13,467 nt of DNA. Origin: JBAXTE01 sp038240835. GTDB taxonomy: Bacteria; Bacteroidota; Bacteroidia; Bacteroidales; WCHB1-69. Every line of letters begins with the position of its first letter. Positions within the stretch are counted from its first letter, which is position 1. Shown here piece after piece: positions 6,921 through 13,298 of the stretch. Where the stretch lies: positions 1-13,467 of the forward strand of contig JBBRGJ010000086.1 of assembly GCA_038240835.1 (NCBI GenBank), written 5' to 3'. Position numbers and translations under genes: made by a program. The notes beneath the pieces were generated by a model. The model saw nothing but the letters and a program-made list of their open reading frames with translations, was not told the DNA's origin and made no database searches.

Positions 6921-9056
6921 TTAGTTTTTTAAATTTCGATTGTGAAATTCTTCAATTTTTCTCCACAAATGAACTCTGTCTGGTCCACTTACATTGTGTT
7001 CGTGATTGGGATAGATAAAATATTCAACTAATTTGCCTGATTTAATGCAGTTTTCGATAAACGATTGACTGTGTTGTGGCAATACTGTATTGTCTAAAGC
7101 ACCTTGAAAAATTAATAACGGTGATTTCAAACTGTCGGTATAGTTTAATAACGATGCTTTTTCATACCCATCCATGTTTTCATCTGGACGATCCATGTAG
7201 CGCTCACCATACATAATTTCGTACCATTTCCAGTCTATTACTGGTCCTCCACAAGTGGCTGCTTTAAAAACTCCTGGGTTTTTCAATAATAATGTCAAGG
7301 TCATAAATCCACCATAACTCCAGCCATCCAACCCAATTCTTGATTGATCTACGTAAGGCAAACTCTTTAAATATGCAACGCCTGTAAGTTGGTCTTCAGA
7401 CTCTAAAACGCCCACTTGACGGTGAATACCACTTTCAAATGCAAATCCTCTATTGCCTGTTCCTCGGTTGTCTAAAGTGAAAATTAGATATCCTTGTTGT
7501 GCCATGTAATTTAAAAAGTGACCTGCGCCTCCCAACCATGAGTTGGTAATCATTTGAGAATGTGGACCTCCGTATACATATACTAAAACAGGATATTTCT
7601 TTTGAGGATCAAAATTGATGGGTTTTATCATCCGGCAATATAAATCTGTATTCTGATTGTTCTTAATGGTAAATATTGACGTTTCTCCCAATTTATAGTC
7701 TTTAAATGGATCTTCACTTTCGTAAATTGTGCGTGCTTTTACCCCTTTATTTGTCAGTAAATCTATTTTATTTGATTTTTTCAGACTGCTGTAACGGTCG
7801 ATAATCGAAGAAAAATCAGGAGAAATTATTGGATTATGGGTTCCCTCTTCGAGGGTGATTTTTGTAAGTGCTTTTGTCTTTAAATTCAACGTGTAAAGGT
7901 GCGTTTCAATGCAACTCTCTTTGGTGGAGGTAAAATAGATGGTTTCATCGTTTTTGTCAATTCCAACCAAATCTTTCACCACCCATTCTCCTTTGGTTAA
8001 TTGTTCGACGTTTTTCGTATTTGTTTCCATCAAATAAAGGTGGTTGTAGCCATCTCGCTGACTCATATAAAGGAACTTTGAAGGCGTTTTGTTGAAAAAC
8101 GTAAGCCCATGTTGAGGTTCTACATATCTTGGATTGGTCTCTTCAAACAATGTTTTGATAAAAAGTCCCGTCAACGCATCGTATTGGTTTACTTTCAAAT
8201 GATCTTGAAGTCTGTTCAATATTAAGACAAAGATAGACTGTTCGTCGGGACTCCAACTGATATTGGTTAAAAACTGCTCTTTTGGTTCGCCCGTTTCCAG
8301 AAAAATAGATTTTCCAGTTAAGTTGTTGTACACACCAATGGTTACTTGATGGCTTTTCATGCCGGCCATTGGATATCTGATAAAATCAACTTGCGAAATA
8401 CGATGGTTGATTTCTACCAATGGATATTCTGTCACCATGCTCTCGTCCATTCTGTAATATGCTAAGAAATTTCCCTGTGGCGACCAGAATAATCCTTTGT
8501 CAATTCCAAACTCATTGCGATGCACGGTTTCGCCATTTACAATTCCTTTGCCGCCATCAAAGGTTACTTGATAATTGTTCCCGTTGTCGGCAACAAAGAT
8601 GTTTTTGTCTTCACGAGTATATGCAATTTTGTTAAATTGGTCATCATATTCGAAGTTTGAAGACTTTGGATGCAACTTTAAATAAGATTTTAGCTCTTTT
8701 TTCTTAAGGTCGTAGCTAAATGATTGAAGTTGGCTAAAAAAGATAAATGTCTTCTCATCTTTCCAAGTTATTCTAGGAAACGATTTTAGCTCTTCTGCTT
8801 TTATTTTTTTTAATTTTTCGTTTAATGTCTTCAGATTCAATAAGGTGTCGGCTTTTGCATTTTTAATGTTTCCACTTACCAGCGATTGATTCGCAATATA
8901 GGTAAACTCACTGTTTGATTGCCATGCAAGTTGAGCGAGTGAAGAAGGGAAAAGTGCGCGGGTCTTAAAAATATCTTCTAAATTAATGATTTTATTTTGA
9001 GCACTTGCCACGAGGGTGGATAGGATCAAAAAGAGAATAAATGTTGATTTTTTCAT
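6921..9056 (-). CDS. Secreted dipeptidyl-peptidase IV-type S9 serine peptidase
   Basis: 711 residues, normal for the family. A signal peptide (1-19, ending VASA-Q) predicts export to the periplasm. An eight-bladed-type beta-propeller part (about 25-460) precedes an alpha/beta-hydrolase domain (about 470-705). The catalytic triad is readable: Ser580 in GWSYGGF, Asp655 in GALDN and His687 in NHEHN. The oxyanion/entry segment YGGPHSQ is present (about 495-501). These enzymes remove dipeptides (often X-Pro/X-Ala) from peptide N-termini, so it probably feeds amino-acid uptake. The propeller motif that holds the substrate amino group, usually Glu-Glu, reads VHRNEFG (Asn181-Glu182), so one Glu is replaced. 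It starts 4 nt after the isoprenoid synthase gene and ends 6 nt before a sigma factor gene, so it is almost surely cotranscribed with them. Confidence 0.95.
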   Translation of the reverse strand: MKKSTFILFLILSTLVASAQNKIINLEDIFKTRALFPSSLAQLAWQSNSEFTYIANQSLVSGNIKNAKADTLLNLKTLNEKLKKIKAEELKSFPRITWKDEKTFIFFSQLQSFSYDLKKKELKSYLKLHPKSSNFEYDDQFNKIAYTREDKNIFVADNGNNYQVTFDGGKGIVNGETVHRNEFGIDKGLFWSPQGNFLAYYRMDESMVTEYPLVEINHRISQVDFIRYPMAGMKSHQVTIGVYNNLTGKSIFLETGEPKEQFLTNISWSPDEQSIFVLILNRLQDHLKVNQYDALTGLFIKTLFEETNPRYVEPQHGLTFFNKTPSKFLYMSQRDGYNHLYLMETNTKNVEQLTKGEWVVKDLVGIDKNDETIYFTSTKESCIETHLYTLNLKTKALTKITLEEGTHNPIISPDFSSIIDRYSSLKKSNKIDLLTNKGVKARTIYESEDPFKDYKLGETSIFTIKNNQNTDLYCRMIKPINFDPQKKYPVLVYVYGGPHSQMITNSWLGGAGHFLNYMAQQGYLIFTLDNRGTGNRGFAFESGIHRQVGVLESEDQLTGVAYLKSLPYVDQSRIGLDGWSYGGFMTLTLLLKNPGVFKAATCGGPVIDWKWYEIMYGERYMDRPDENMDGYEKASLLNYTDSLKSPLLIFQGALDNTVLPQHSQSFIENCIKSGKLVEYFIYPNHEHNVSGPDRVHLWRKIEEFHNRNLKN

Positions 9057-9060
9057 TATA

Positions 9061-9780
9061 TTATCGATTAAATTGATGTATTGCTTTACAAATAGGGTTG
9101 ATTAATGATTTGTTGTTTTCAAAAGCTGTTCCAACTACGACGATATTGGCGCCGGCTTTGCATGCTTTGGTCGCATCTTCGGGCGTTCTAATGCCTCCAC
9201 CCACCCAGATGGGGATTTTAATGGTTTTTCGGATTTCTGCAATCATCTCTTCTGGAACAGGGTTGCAAGCTCCGCTGCCCGCTTCCAAATAGATAGATTG
9301 TAAGCCGAGTTGTTCCCCTGCTAAGGCAGTGCAAACCGCAATGTCTGTCTTGTTGGATGGAATCGGACGAGTATTGCTCATGTACTCAACGCTGGTTTGT
9401 TTGCCACTTTCGATGAGTATATAACCGGTAGATATAATGTCTAAATTAGCCTCTTTGAGCGAAGGTGCCGCAATTACATGTTGACCAATTAATAGTTCGG
9501 GATTTCTTCCTGAGATTAAAGAGAGCAACAATATTCCGTCGGCATTTTTGCAGATTTGCAACACATTGCCCGGAAAAAGATATACGGGAATGGAGCAGTT
9601 TTTTTTAATTAAGTCAATGGTTCTTTCCACAGAGTTTCGCATTAGCAAGCTGCTGCCTACTAAAAACAGATCCACTTGGGCTCCCACAGAGGTGGTAATT
9701 ACCTCCAAAAGTCCACTTTCTGTAATCTTATCAGGATCTATCAGCAACGCAATCTGTTTGGTATTCGAACTGAATTTCAT
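9061..9780 (-). CDS. Geranylgeranylglyceryl phosphate synthase (PcrB/GGGPS family)
   Basis: 239 residues. This TIM-barrel prenyltransferase joins a C20 or longer prenyl diphosphate to the C3 hydroxyl of sn-glycerol-1-phosphate, making an archaeal-type ether lipid precursor. Landmarks: IDPDK (14-18), GSS (42-44), FPGN (69-72), SLISGRNP (87-94), IYLEAGSGA (163-171), a phosphate-binding GGGIRTPED (194-202) and VVVGTAFE (214-221). The complete motif set argues for an active enzyme. GGGPS homologues are known in many Bacteroidota, where their lipid role is not well defined. It is the first gene of the long minus-strand train and is divergent from rbfA. Prenyl chain length cannot be decided here. 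Confidence 0.93.
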   Translation of the reverse strand: MKFSSNTKQIALLIDPDKITESGLLEVITTSVGAQVDLFLVGSSLLMRNSVERTIDLIKKNCSIPVYLFPGNVLQICKNADGILLLSLISGRNPELLIGQHVIAAPSLKEANLDIISTGYILIESGKQTSVEYMSNTRPIPSNKTDIAVCTALAGEQLGLQSIYLEAGSGACNPVPEEMIAEIRKTIKIPIWVGGGIRTPEDATKACKAGANIVVVGTAFENNKSLINPICKAIHQFNR

Positions 9781-9803
9781 TTATAATGATTTTATTTAAT
9801 ATG

Positions 9804-9811
9804 CAAACTTA
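9804..9811 (-). promoter_or_regulatory. Bacteroidota -7 box for the minus-strand operon
   Basis: The minus strand reads TAAGTTTG, an exact TAnnTTTG match, 23 nt ahead of the ATG at 9780. Expected initiation is about 5-8 nt past the box, giving a leader of roughly 15-20 nt. No clean TTTG lies at the ideal -33 distance; the nearest is about 26 nt upstream, a bit far. Confidence 0.5.
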
Positions 9812-9877
9812 CAATTTTTTTTAATATTGCCATCGTTCAAAATAACAGAAGTTTAGCCAATATGACAGAAAATTGTT

Positions 9878-9885
9878 TAATTTTG
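9878..9885 (+). promoter_or_regulatory. Bacteroidota -7 box immediately before rbfA
   Basis: TAATTTTG is an exact TAnnTTTG match and ends only 4 nt before the rbfA ATG. Initiation would fall at or within a few bases of the start codon, so the mRNA would be leaderless or nearly so. A weak TTTA (about 9852-9855) is the only -33 candidate, about 22 nt upstream. Confidence 0.55.
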
Positions 9886-9889
9886 CACT

Positions 9890-10228
9890 ATGGAAAGTAT
9901 AAGACAACAAAAAGTAGCCCGATTGATTCAAAAAGAGTTAGCGGAAATATTTCAACATGATGGGATGACCTTTAGTGGAGGTGCATTGTTAACAATTACA
10001 ACAGTTAGGGTGACCAGCGATTTATCCATTGCCCGTATTTATCTGAGTATATTCGGGGCAACGGATAGCAAATTAGTGTTAGAAAATATGAAAAATGCAA
10101 CCAAAGAGATTCGATACAAACTCGGTCAACGGGTTAAACTTCAACTTCGTATTGTCCCAGAAATTAAGTTTATGGAAGATGACACCCTTGATTTTATCGA
10201 ACGAATTGATGACCTATTGAAACAATAA
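9890..10228 (+). CDS. rbfA: Ribosome-binding factor A
   Basis: 112 residues, the normal size. RbfA binds the 30S subunit near the 16S rRNA 5' domain/helix 1 region and helps its late maturation, especially in the cold. The KH-type fold is visible through the conserved N-terminal helix (RLIQKELAEIFQ), the strand VRVTSDLSIARIYLSIF (about 39-55) and the C-terminal VPEIKFMEDDTLD block (about 88-100). The start at 9890 gives the family N-terminus (MESIRQQKVARLIQ). The upstream TAnnTTTG box suggests a very short leader. The methyltransferase gene follows after 20 nt, with a permease gene beyond; rbfA next to an FtsX/LolC-like permease is an arrangement I recall from Bacteroidota. Confidence 0.96.
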   Translation: MESIRQQKVARLIQKELAEIFQHDGMTFSGGALLTITTVRVTSDLSIARIYLSIFGATDSKLVLENMKNATKEIRYKLGQRVKLQLRIVPEIKFMEDDTLDFIERIDDLLKQ

Positions 10229-10248
10229 TTTTATATCAATATCAAAAC

Positions 10249-11055
10249 ATGAAATACGACCCAATAAAAAGATCTTTAGGCACTGTTTTTAACAAATCGC
10301 CTTTTTTGCGTAAACTTTTTTACCGATTATTAGACCTGCTTTTGCTTCGTGCTTGGCATATAAAACAAGAGGTTCGCAAATCAATAAACCCTAATTTGCC
10401 AGGGTTGAACATCTTAGATGCTGGCAGTGGTTTTGGTCAATACGATTTTTTCTTGTCTAATTTTGCGCCCAAAGCCAATATTCTTGGTTTGGATGTAAAA
10501 GAGGAACAAATTGAAGATTGCAACCAATTCTTCACTACGATTAATCGTCCAAATGTGAAATTTGCCCTCGGCGATCTTACTACATTGGATCAGGAAAATT
10601 TGTATGACTTTGTGTTGAGCGTAGATGTGATGGAACATATCGAAGAGGATGTTCTTGTTTTCAAAAACTTTCACCGCGCCATGAAAGAAAATGGCGTTTT
10701 GCTTATTTCAACTCCTTCCGATCAAGGTGGTTCTGATGTGCACGAACATGGTGAAGAGTCTTTTATCGAAGAACACGTTCGCGATGGTTACAACATCAAC
10801 GAGATTCAAGAGAAATTAAAATCAGCAGGATTTTCTAAAATCGAAGCCAGATATGCGTATGGAAAACCAGGTCATATCTCGTGGTTGCTTTCGATGAAAT
10901 ACCCAATATTAATGCTTGGAACTACTAAGTTGTTCTTTTTGATATTGCCATTTTGGTATCTGACTTTTTACCCTTGGTGTTATTTGTTAAACTATTTAGA
11001 TGTTAAGTTGCAACATAAAACTGGGACGGGTTTGATTGTAAAAGCAACCAAATAA
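10249..11055 (+). CDS. Class I SAM-dependent methyltransferase with hydrophobic C-terminus
   Basis: 268 residues. The Rossmann-fold SAM site is clear: motif I ILDAGSGFGQY (55-65), the acidic end of strand 2 in LGLDVKEEQI (79-88), GDLTTL (108-113), VDVMEHIEED (125-134) and the strand GVLLISTPS (149-157). This matches the methyltransferase 11/UbiE-like group, which acts on small molecules or lipids more often than on nucleic acid. The region about 213-248 is strongly hydrophobic and aromatic and could sit in or on the membrane, suggesting a lipid or prenyl-type substrate; that is inference. It starts 20 nt after rbfA and is probably cotranscribed with it. Two hairpins then separate it from the permease gene. 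Confidence 0.88.
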   Translation: MKYDPIKRSLGTVFNKSPFLRKLFYRLLDLLLLRAWHIKQEVRKSINPNLPGLNILDAGSGFGQYDFFLSNFAPKANILGLDVKEEQIEDCNQFFTTINRPNVKFALGDLTTLDQENLYDFVLSVDVMEHIEEDVLVFKNFHRAMKENGVLLISTPSDQGGSDVHEHGEESFIEEHVRDGYNINEIQEKLKSAGFSKIEARYAYGKPGHISWLLSMKYPILMLGTTKLFFLILPFWYLTFYPWCYLLNYLDVKLQHKTGTGLIVKATK

Positions 11056-11057
11056 TC

Positions 11058-11088
11058 GGTCTTCGAAAAATTGAATTTTTGGAAGACC
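11058..11088 (+). terminator. Strong hairpin after the methyltransferase gene
   Basis: Arms GGTCTTCGAAAAATT (11058-11072) and AATTTTTGGAAGACC (11074-11088) pair with one mismatch around a single G; real folding would open a few A-T pairs as a loop. It begins 3 nt after the stop codon. There is no T-run after it, so it may be an mRNA 3'-end stabilising structure or a bidirectional terminator rather than a classic one. Confidence 0.55.
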
Positions 11089-11127
11089 TCTAATAGTCCT
11101 CAAAAAATTGATTAATCAGAGAGTATG

Positions 11128-11157
11128 AGTTCGTTTTTTTTATTGAGGCGAACTTTT
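11128..11157 (+). terminator. Weak second hairpin before the permease gene
   Basis: AGTTCG (11128-11133) pairs with CGAACT (11149-11154) across a 15-nt loop and is followed by TTTTC. The stem is short and the loop long, so this is a weak terminator candidate. Together with the hairpin at 11058-11088 it suggests that the permease starts from its own promoter. Confidence 0.3.
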
Positions 11158-11158
11158 C

Positions 11159-11188
11159 TTTGTAAAATATACTTTATAAATAAATTTT
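11159..11188 (+). promoter_or_regulatory. Likely promoter of the LolC/E-type permease
   Basis: TTTG (11159-11162) and TAAATTTT (11181-11188, one base from TAnnTTTG) are spaced by 18 nt, inside the usual Bacteroidota range. The box ends 4 nt before the TTG start, the same spacing seen at rbfA, so this transcript too should have almost no leader. Confidence 0.45.
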
Positions 11189-11192
11189 AGCG

Positions 11193-12410
11193 TTGAATTT
11201 TCCATTTTACATAGCACGAAGATATCTAATATCAAAAAAATCACATAATATCATCAATATTATCTCTGTGATTTCGCTGATAGGCGTCATGGTCGGCTCC
11301 ATGGCCTTGGTGGTGGTGCTCTCTGTTTTTAATGGATTAGAATCAATGGTTGAGAAGAATTTCAACTCCATCAACCCAGATTTTGTGATTACTCCAAAAC
11401 ATGGAAAAGTTTTCAACGTAGATTCGTCCATGGTCGCCAAATTATCTTCCATCGATGGAGTAGCTGGAGTGACCAAAGTACTGGATGATATTGCAATGCT
11501 CAAATACAACGACCAGCAAATTATTGCCCGATTGAAAGGCGTAGATGATAATTACGGAAAATTCAACCATTTTGACACGCTAATCACCGAAGGGAAATTT
11601 ACACTTAAATCGGGAGATATTAACAGAGCCATTTTTGGCGTAGGCGTTGCTTATAACTTAGGCGTAAACTTAGGTGCGATGAAAAGCGTAACAGCATATT
11701 ATCCCAATAGATTTTCGACAAATATGTCGGATTTCTCTGCTATAAATAGCGAAGTGATGTTGCCTTCTGGATTCTTTTCGGTGCAAACAGAAAGTGATTT
11801 AACGTATGTATTCGTCCCACTGCAACTGATGCAATCGCTAACACAATACGAAAACCAAGTAACTGCGTATGAAGTTAGTCTTGCCCCCAAAGGTTCCTCG
11901 GCAAAGGTAAAAAGTTACATCCAAAATGTAATCGGGCCCGATTTGGTTGTAAAAAACAGATACCAACAAGAAGAGGTGATGTACCGCATCATGCAAATGG
12001 AAAAAATAGCGGTATTTATCATTTTATCTTTTATCCTATTTTTAGCTACTTTCAACATTGTAGGAACCATCACCATGCTTATTATCGAGAAGAAAAAAGA
12101 TGTGCAAATTCTCAGAAACATGGGTGCTAGCAAATCACTTATCGAAAAGATATTTATTGCAGAAGGTGTTCTTATTAACCTTTTAGGCGGAGGATTGGGT
12201 TTGCTGTTAGGCGCCGCAATCTGTTTTGTGCAACAGCAGTTTGGACTAATTACCATGGGACAAACCAATGCCGAATACCTTATTACCGCCTATCCTGTGC
12301 AAATGAATCTCCTCGATTTTGTGCTCATCTTTGTCGTAATTTCAATCACCGGAATATTGTCCACCTGGATTCCCGTAAAAAGAATTATCAAAACCACCTT
12401 TGCCCAATAA
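11193..12410 (+). CDS. LolC/LolE-type FtsX-like ABC transporter permease
   Basis: 405 residues, the normal length. In the Lol system these inner-membrane permeases, driven by LolD, release lipoproteins toward the outer membrane. Four membrane segments are seen: about 21-46, 272-297, 319-345 and 373-394, with a large periplasmic MacB/LolE-type domain (about 47-270) between the first two. The motif EKKKDVQILRNMGAS (299-313) after the second helix is the ATPase-coupling loop, with IFIAEG (320-325) following. The start is TTG at 11193: it gives MNFPFYIARRYLISKKSHN, which fits the N-terminus of Bacteroidota homologues, and no ATG is available before the first helix. No ATPase or second permease gene is in the window, as is usual when one permease serves as a homodimer. 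Confidence 0.9.
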   Translation: MNFPFYIARRYLISKKSHNIINIISVISLIGVMVGSMALVVVLSVFNGLESMVEKNFNSINPDFVITPKHGKVFNVDSSMVAKLSSIDGVAGVTKVLDDIAMLKYNDQQIIARLKGVDDNYGKFNHFDTLITEGKFTLKSGDINRAIFGVGVAYNLGVNLGAMKSVTAYYPNRFSTNMSDFSAINSEVMLPSGFFSVQTESDLTYVFVPLQLMQSLTQYENQVTAYEVSLAPKGSSAKVKSYIQNVIGPDLVVKNRYQQEEVMYRIMQMEKIAVFIILSFILFLATFNIVGTITMLIIEKKKDVQILRNMGASKSLIEKIFIAEGVLINLLGGGLGLLLGAAICFVQQQFGLITMGQTNAEYLITAYPVQMNLLDFVLIFVVISITGILSTWIPVKRIIKTTFAQ

Positions 12411-12481
12411 TTTCACAATATTTTCAAAAGCTTCATTGAAATGGTTCTAATTCCATTTGCCTGTAAAAAAGTGTAAGTAGT

Positions 12482-12499
12482 CTTTGTGGCTTCTTTGCG
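12482..12499. repeat. CTTTGTGGCTTCTTTGCG repeat motif
   Basis: Two related CTTTG(T/C)G units in tandem, similar in style to the motif at 226-252. It lies about 70 nt beyond the permease stop codon. Probably a degraded member of a dispersed intergenic repeat family. Confidence 0.4.
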
Positions 12500-12622
12500 T
12501 GCGTTTTTGTAACAGCTTAAACTTTTGCTGTGCCATTAAAAAAGAAATAATAAGAGTTGAGACACTTCGCTTCTTTACCAATGACAGATTAAAAAAACCA
12601 TTTCTGCTTTTTCTCCTTATCT

Positions 12623-12711
12623 GGTCATCCTGAGCCTGTCGAAGGACTTTATAAGTTTATACTATGTATACTTCGACAGGTTTATCCTCAAAAGGAGGGC
12701 TCAGTATGACC
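12623..12711. repeat. Palindromic GTCATCCTGAGCCTGTCGAAG element, right arm interrupted
   Basis: The left arm (12623-12644) reads GGTCATCCTGAGCCTGTCGA plus AG. Its exact partner would be CTTCGACAGGCTCAGGATGA plus CC. The right arm is present as CTTCGACAGG (12671-12680) and CTCAGTATGACC (12700-12711), with one mismatch, but split by a 19-nt insert (12681-12699, TTTATCCTCAAAAGGAGGG). The 26-nt loop is A/T-rich. I remember the uninterrupted form as a common intergenic hairpin in Bacteroidota and other environmental bacteria. Confidence 0.8.
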
Positions 12712-12947
12712 GTTAAAAGAACACGACTACACTGTTTGTATTTAGTTGCAAATATTGGTGAATTTATCTCTGTCATCAACCCTTTATTTTCCAATTTTTT
12801 TTGGATAAAGAATCAGTGTGACAAAAAGTTGAGAGACTTGACTGCTTTTTATCAAGAAAAAGTATGAATCAAAAAGAAAAATCTTCGAAGAAAAATGGTT
12901 TTTAGTGTTAGTAGAATAATCCTCGCTCAAGGTGACTTCGAGTGCCT

Positions 12948-12984
12948 ACTTCGAAAGGTTTATCCTCTAAAGGAGGGCTCAGCA
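12948..12984. repeat. Second copy of the interrupted right arm
   Basis: Positions 12948-12984 match 12670-12706 at 34 of 37 bases, including the whole insert (TTTATCCTCTAAAGGAGGG here). The matching left arm is missing. The interrupted form is therefore not a one-off mutation: it has been copied or has spread. Confidence 0.8.
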
Positions 12985-13083
12985 CATTGCAGCCACCTTC
13001 TTGGGTTTTCACTAATAAAGAAAAACTTGCGTAAGCCATCACCGCGTAGCCCTAAAACTTCAAAAATATCTCAATCATCTGCG

Positions 13084-13168
13084 CGTGGGTGCCGAAAAAA
13101 AACAAATTGCATTTCTTGATGAGTTTTTAATAATTGATTGCAATTTGGTGTTTTTTCGAGCATCCACG
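13084..13168. repeat. Long imperfect hairpin, possible MITE-like element
   Basis: Arms at 13084-13111 and 13139-13168 pair over about 24 bases in three blocks: CGTGGGTGC with one mismatch, CGAAAAAA, and AAATTGCA. A one-base bulge and a small internal loop lie between the blocks, and the central loop is 27 nt. No coding frame explains the symmetry. It could be a miniature mobile element, a decayed terminator or a structured RNA; no clear target-site duplication is seen. Confidence 0.7.
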
Positions 13169-13179
13169 AAAAAAAATGA

Positions 13180-13195
13180 TCCGCCAACTGGCGGA
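13180..13195. repeat. Short palindrome TCCGCCA-AC-TGGCGGA
   Basis: Seven perfectly complementary bases on each side of AC. It sits 11 nt after the hairpin at 13084-13168. This sequence type recurs in intergenic DNA of Bacteroidota as I recall. It could be a repeat remnant or a protein-binding site. Confidence 0.6.
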
Positions 13196-13281
13196 CGAAT
13201 TTTTCGGGAATCTGAAGGAGCGAGCGAGCCCTCATAAACAACAATTTTCAAATACAATTAGCAATTTAGCAAGGGCGTTTA

Positions 13282-13298
13282 TCAACCTTGGCGGTTGA
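13282..13298. repeat. Small hairpin TCAACC-TTGGC-GGTTGA
   Basis: Six perfect base pairs with a 5-nt loop. Its right side runs into TTGACAAG (13295-13302), whose inverted form CTTGTCAA occurs at 13367-13374. Probably part of a structured or regulatory region ahead of a gene outside the window; function unknown. Confidence 0.4.

Noticed and set aside
12422..12441. TTTCAA/TTGAAA hairpin just after the permease stop
   Set aside because: Only six A/T-rich pairs, an 8-nt loop and no T-run; too weak to call a terminator.
12664..12867. Possible small protein with an AAAGGAGGG sequence 7 nt before an ATG at 12706
   Set aside because: The spacing looks like a Shine-Dalgarno site, but the purine run is part of the repeat insert, Bacteroidota rarely use such sites, and the second copy of the repeat has no ATG. 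No domain is recognisable.
12604..12984. CRISPR array, because of repeated units in the right intergenic region
   Set aside because: Only two copies of the 37-bp unit, not regularly spaced, with no spacer-like pattern and no cas genes nearby.
12895..13119. 74-codon open frame in the right intergenic region
   Set aside because: It overlaps the second split repeat and the start of the long hairpin and has low-complexity Lys/Ser-rich sequence with no family signal.
13075..13257. 60-codon minus-strand open frame over the long hairpin
   Set aside because: Its sequence is largely the translated arms of the inverted repeat, with no start context or domain.
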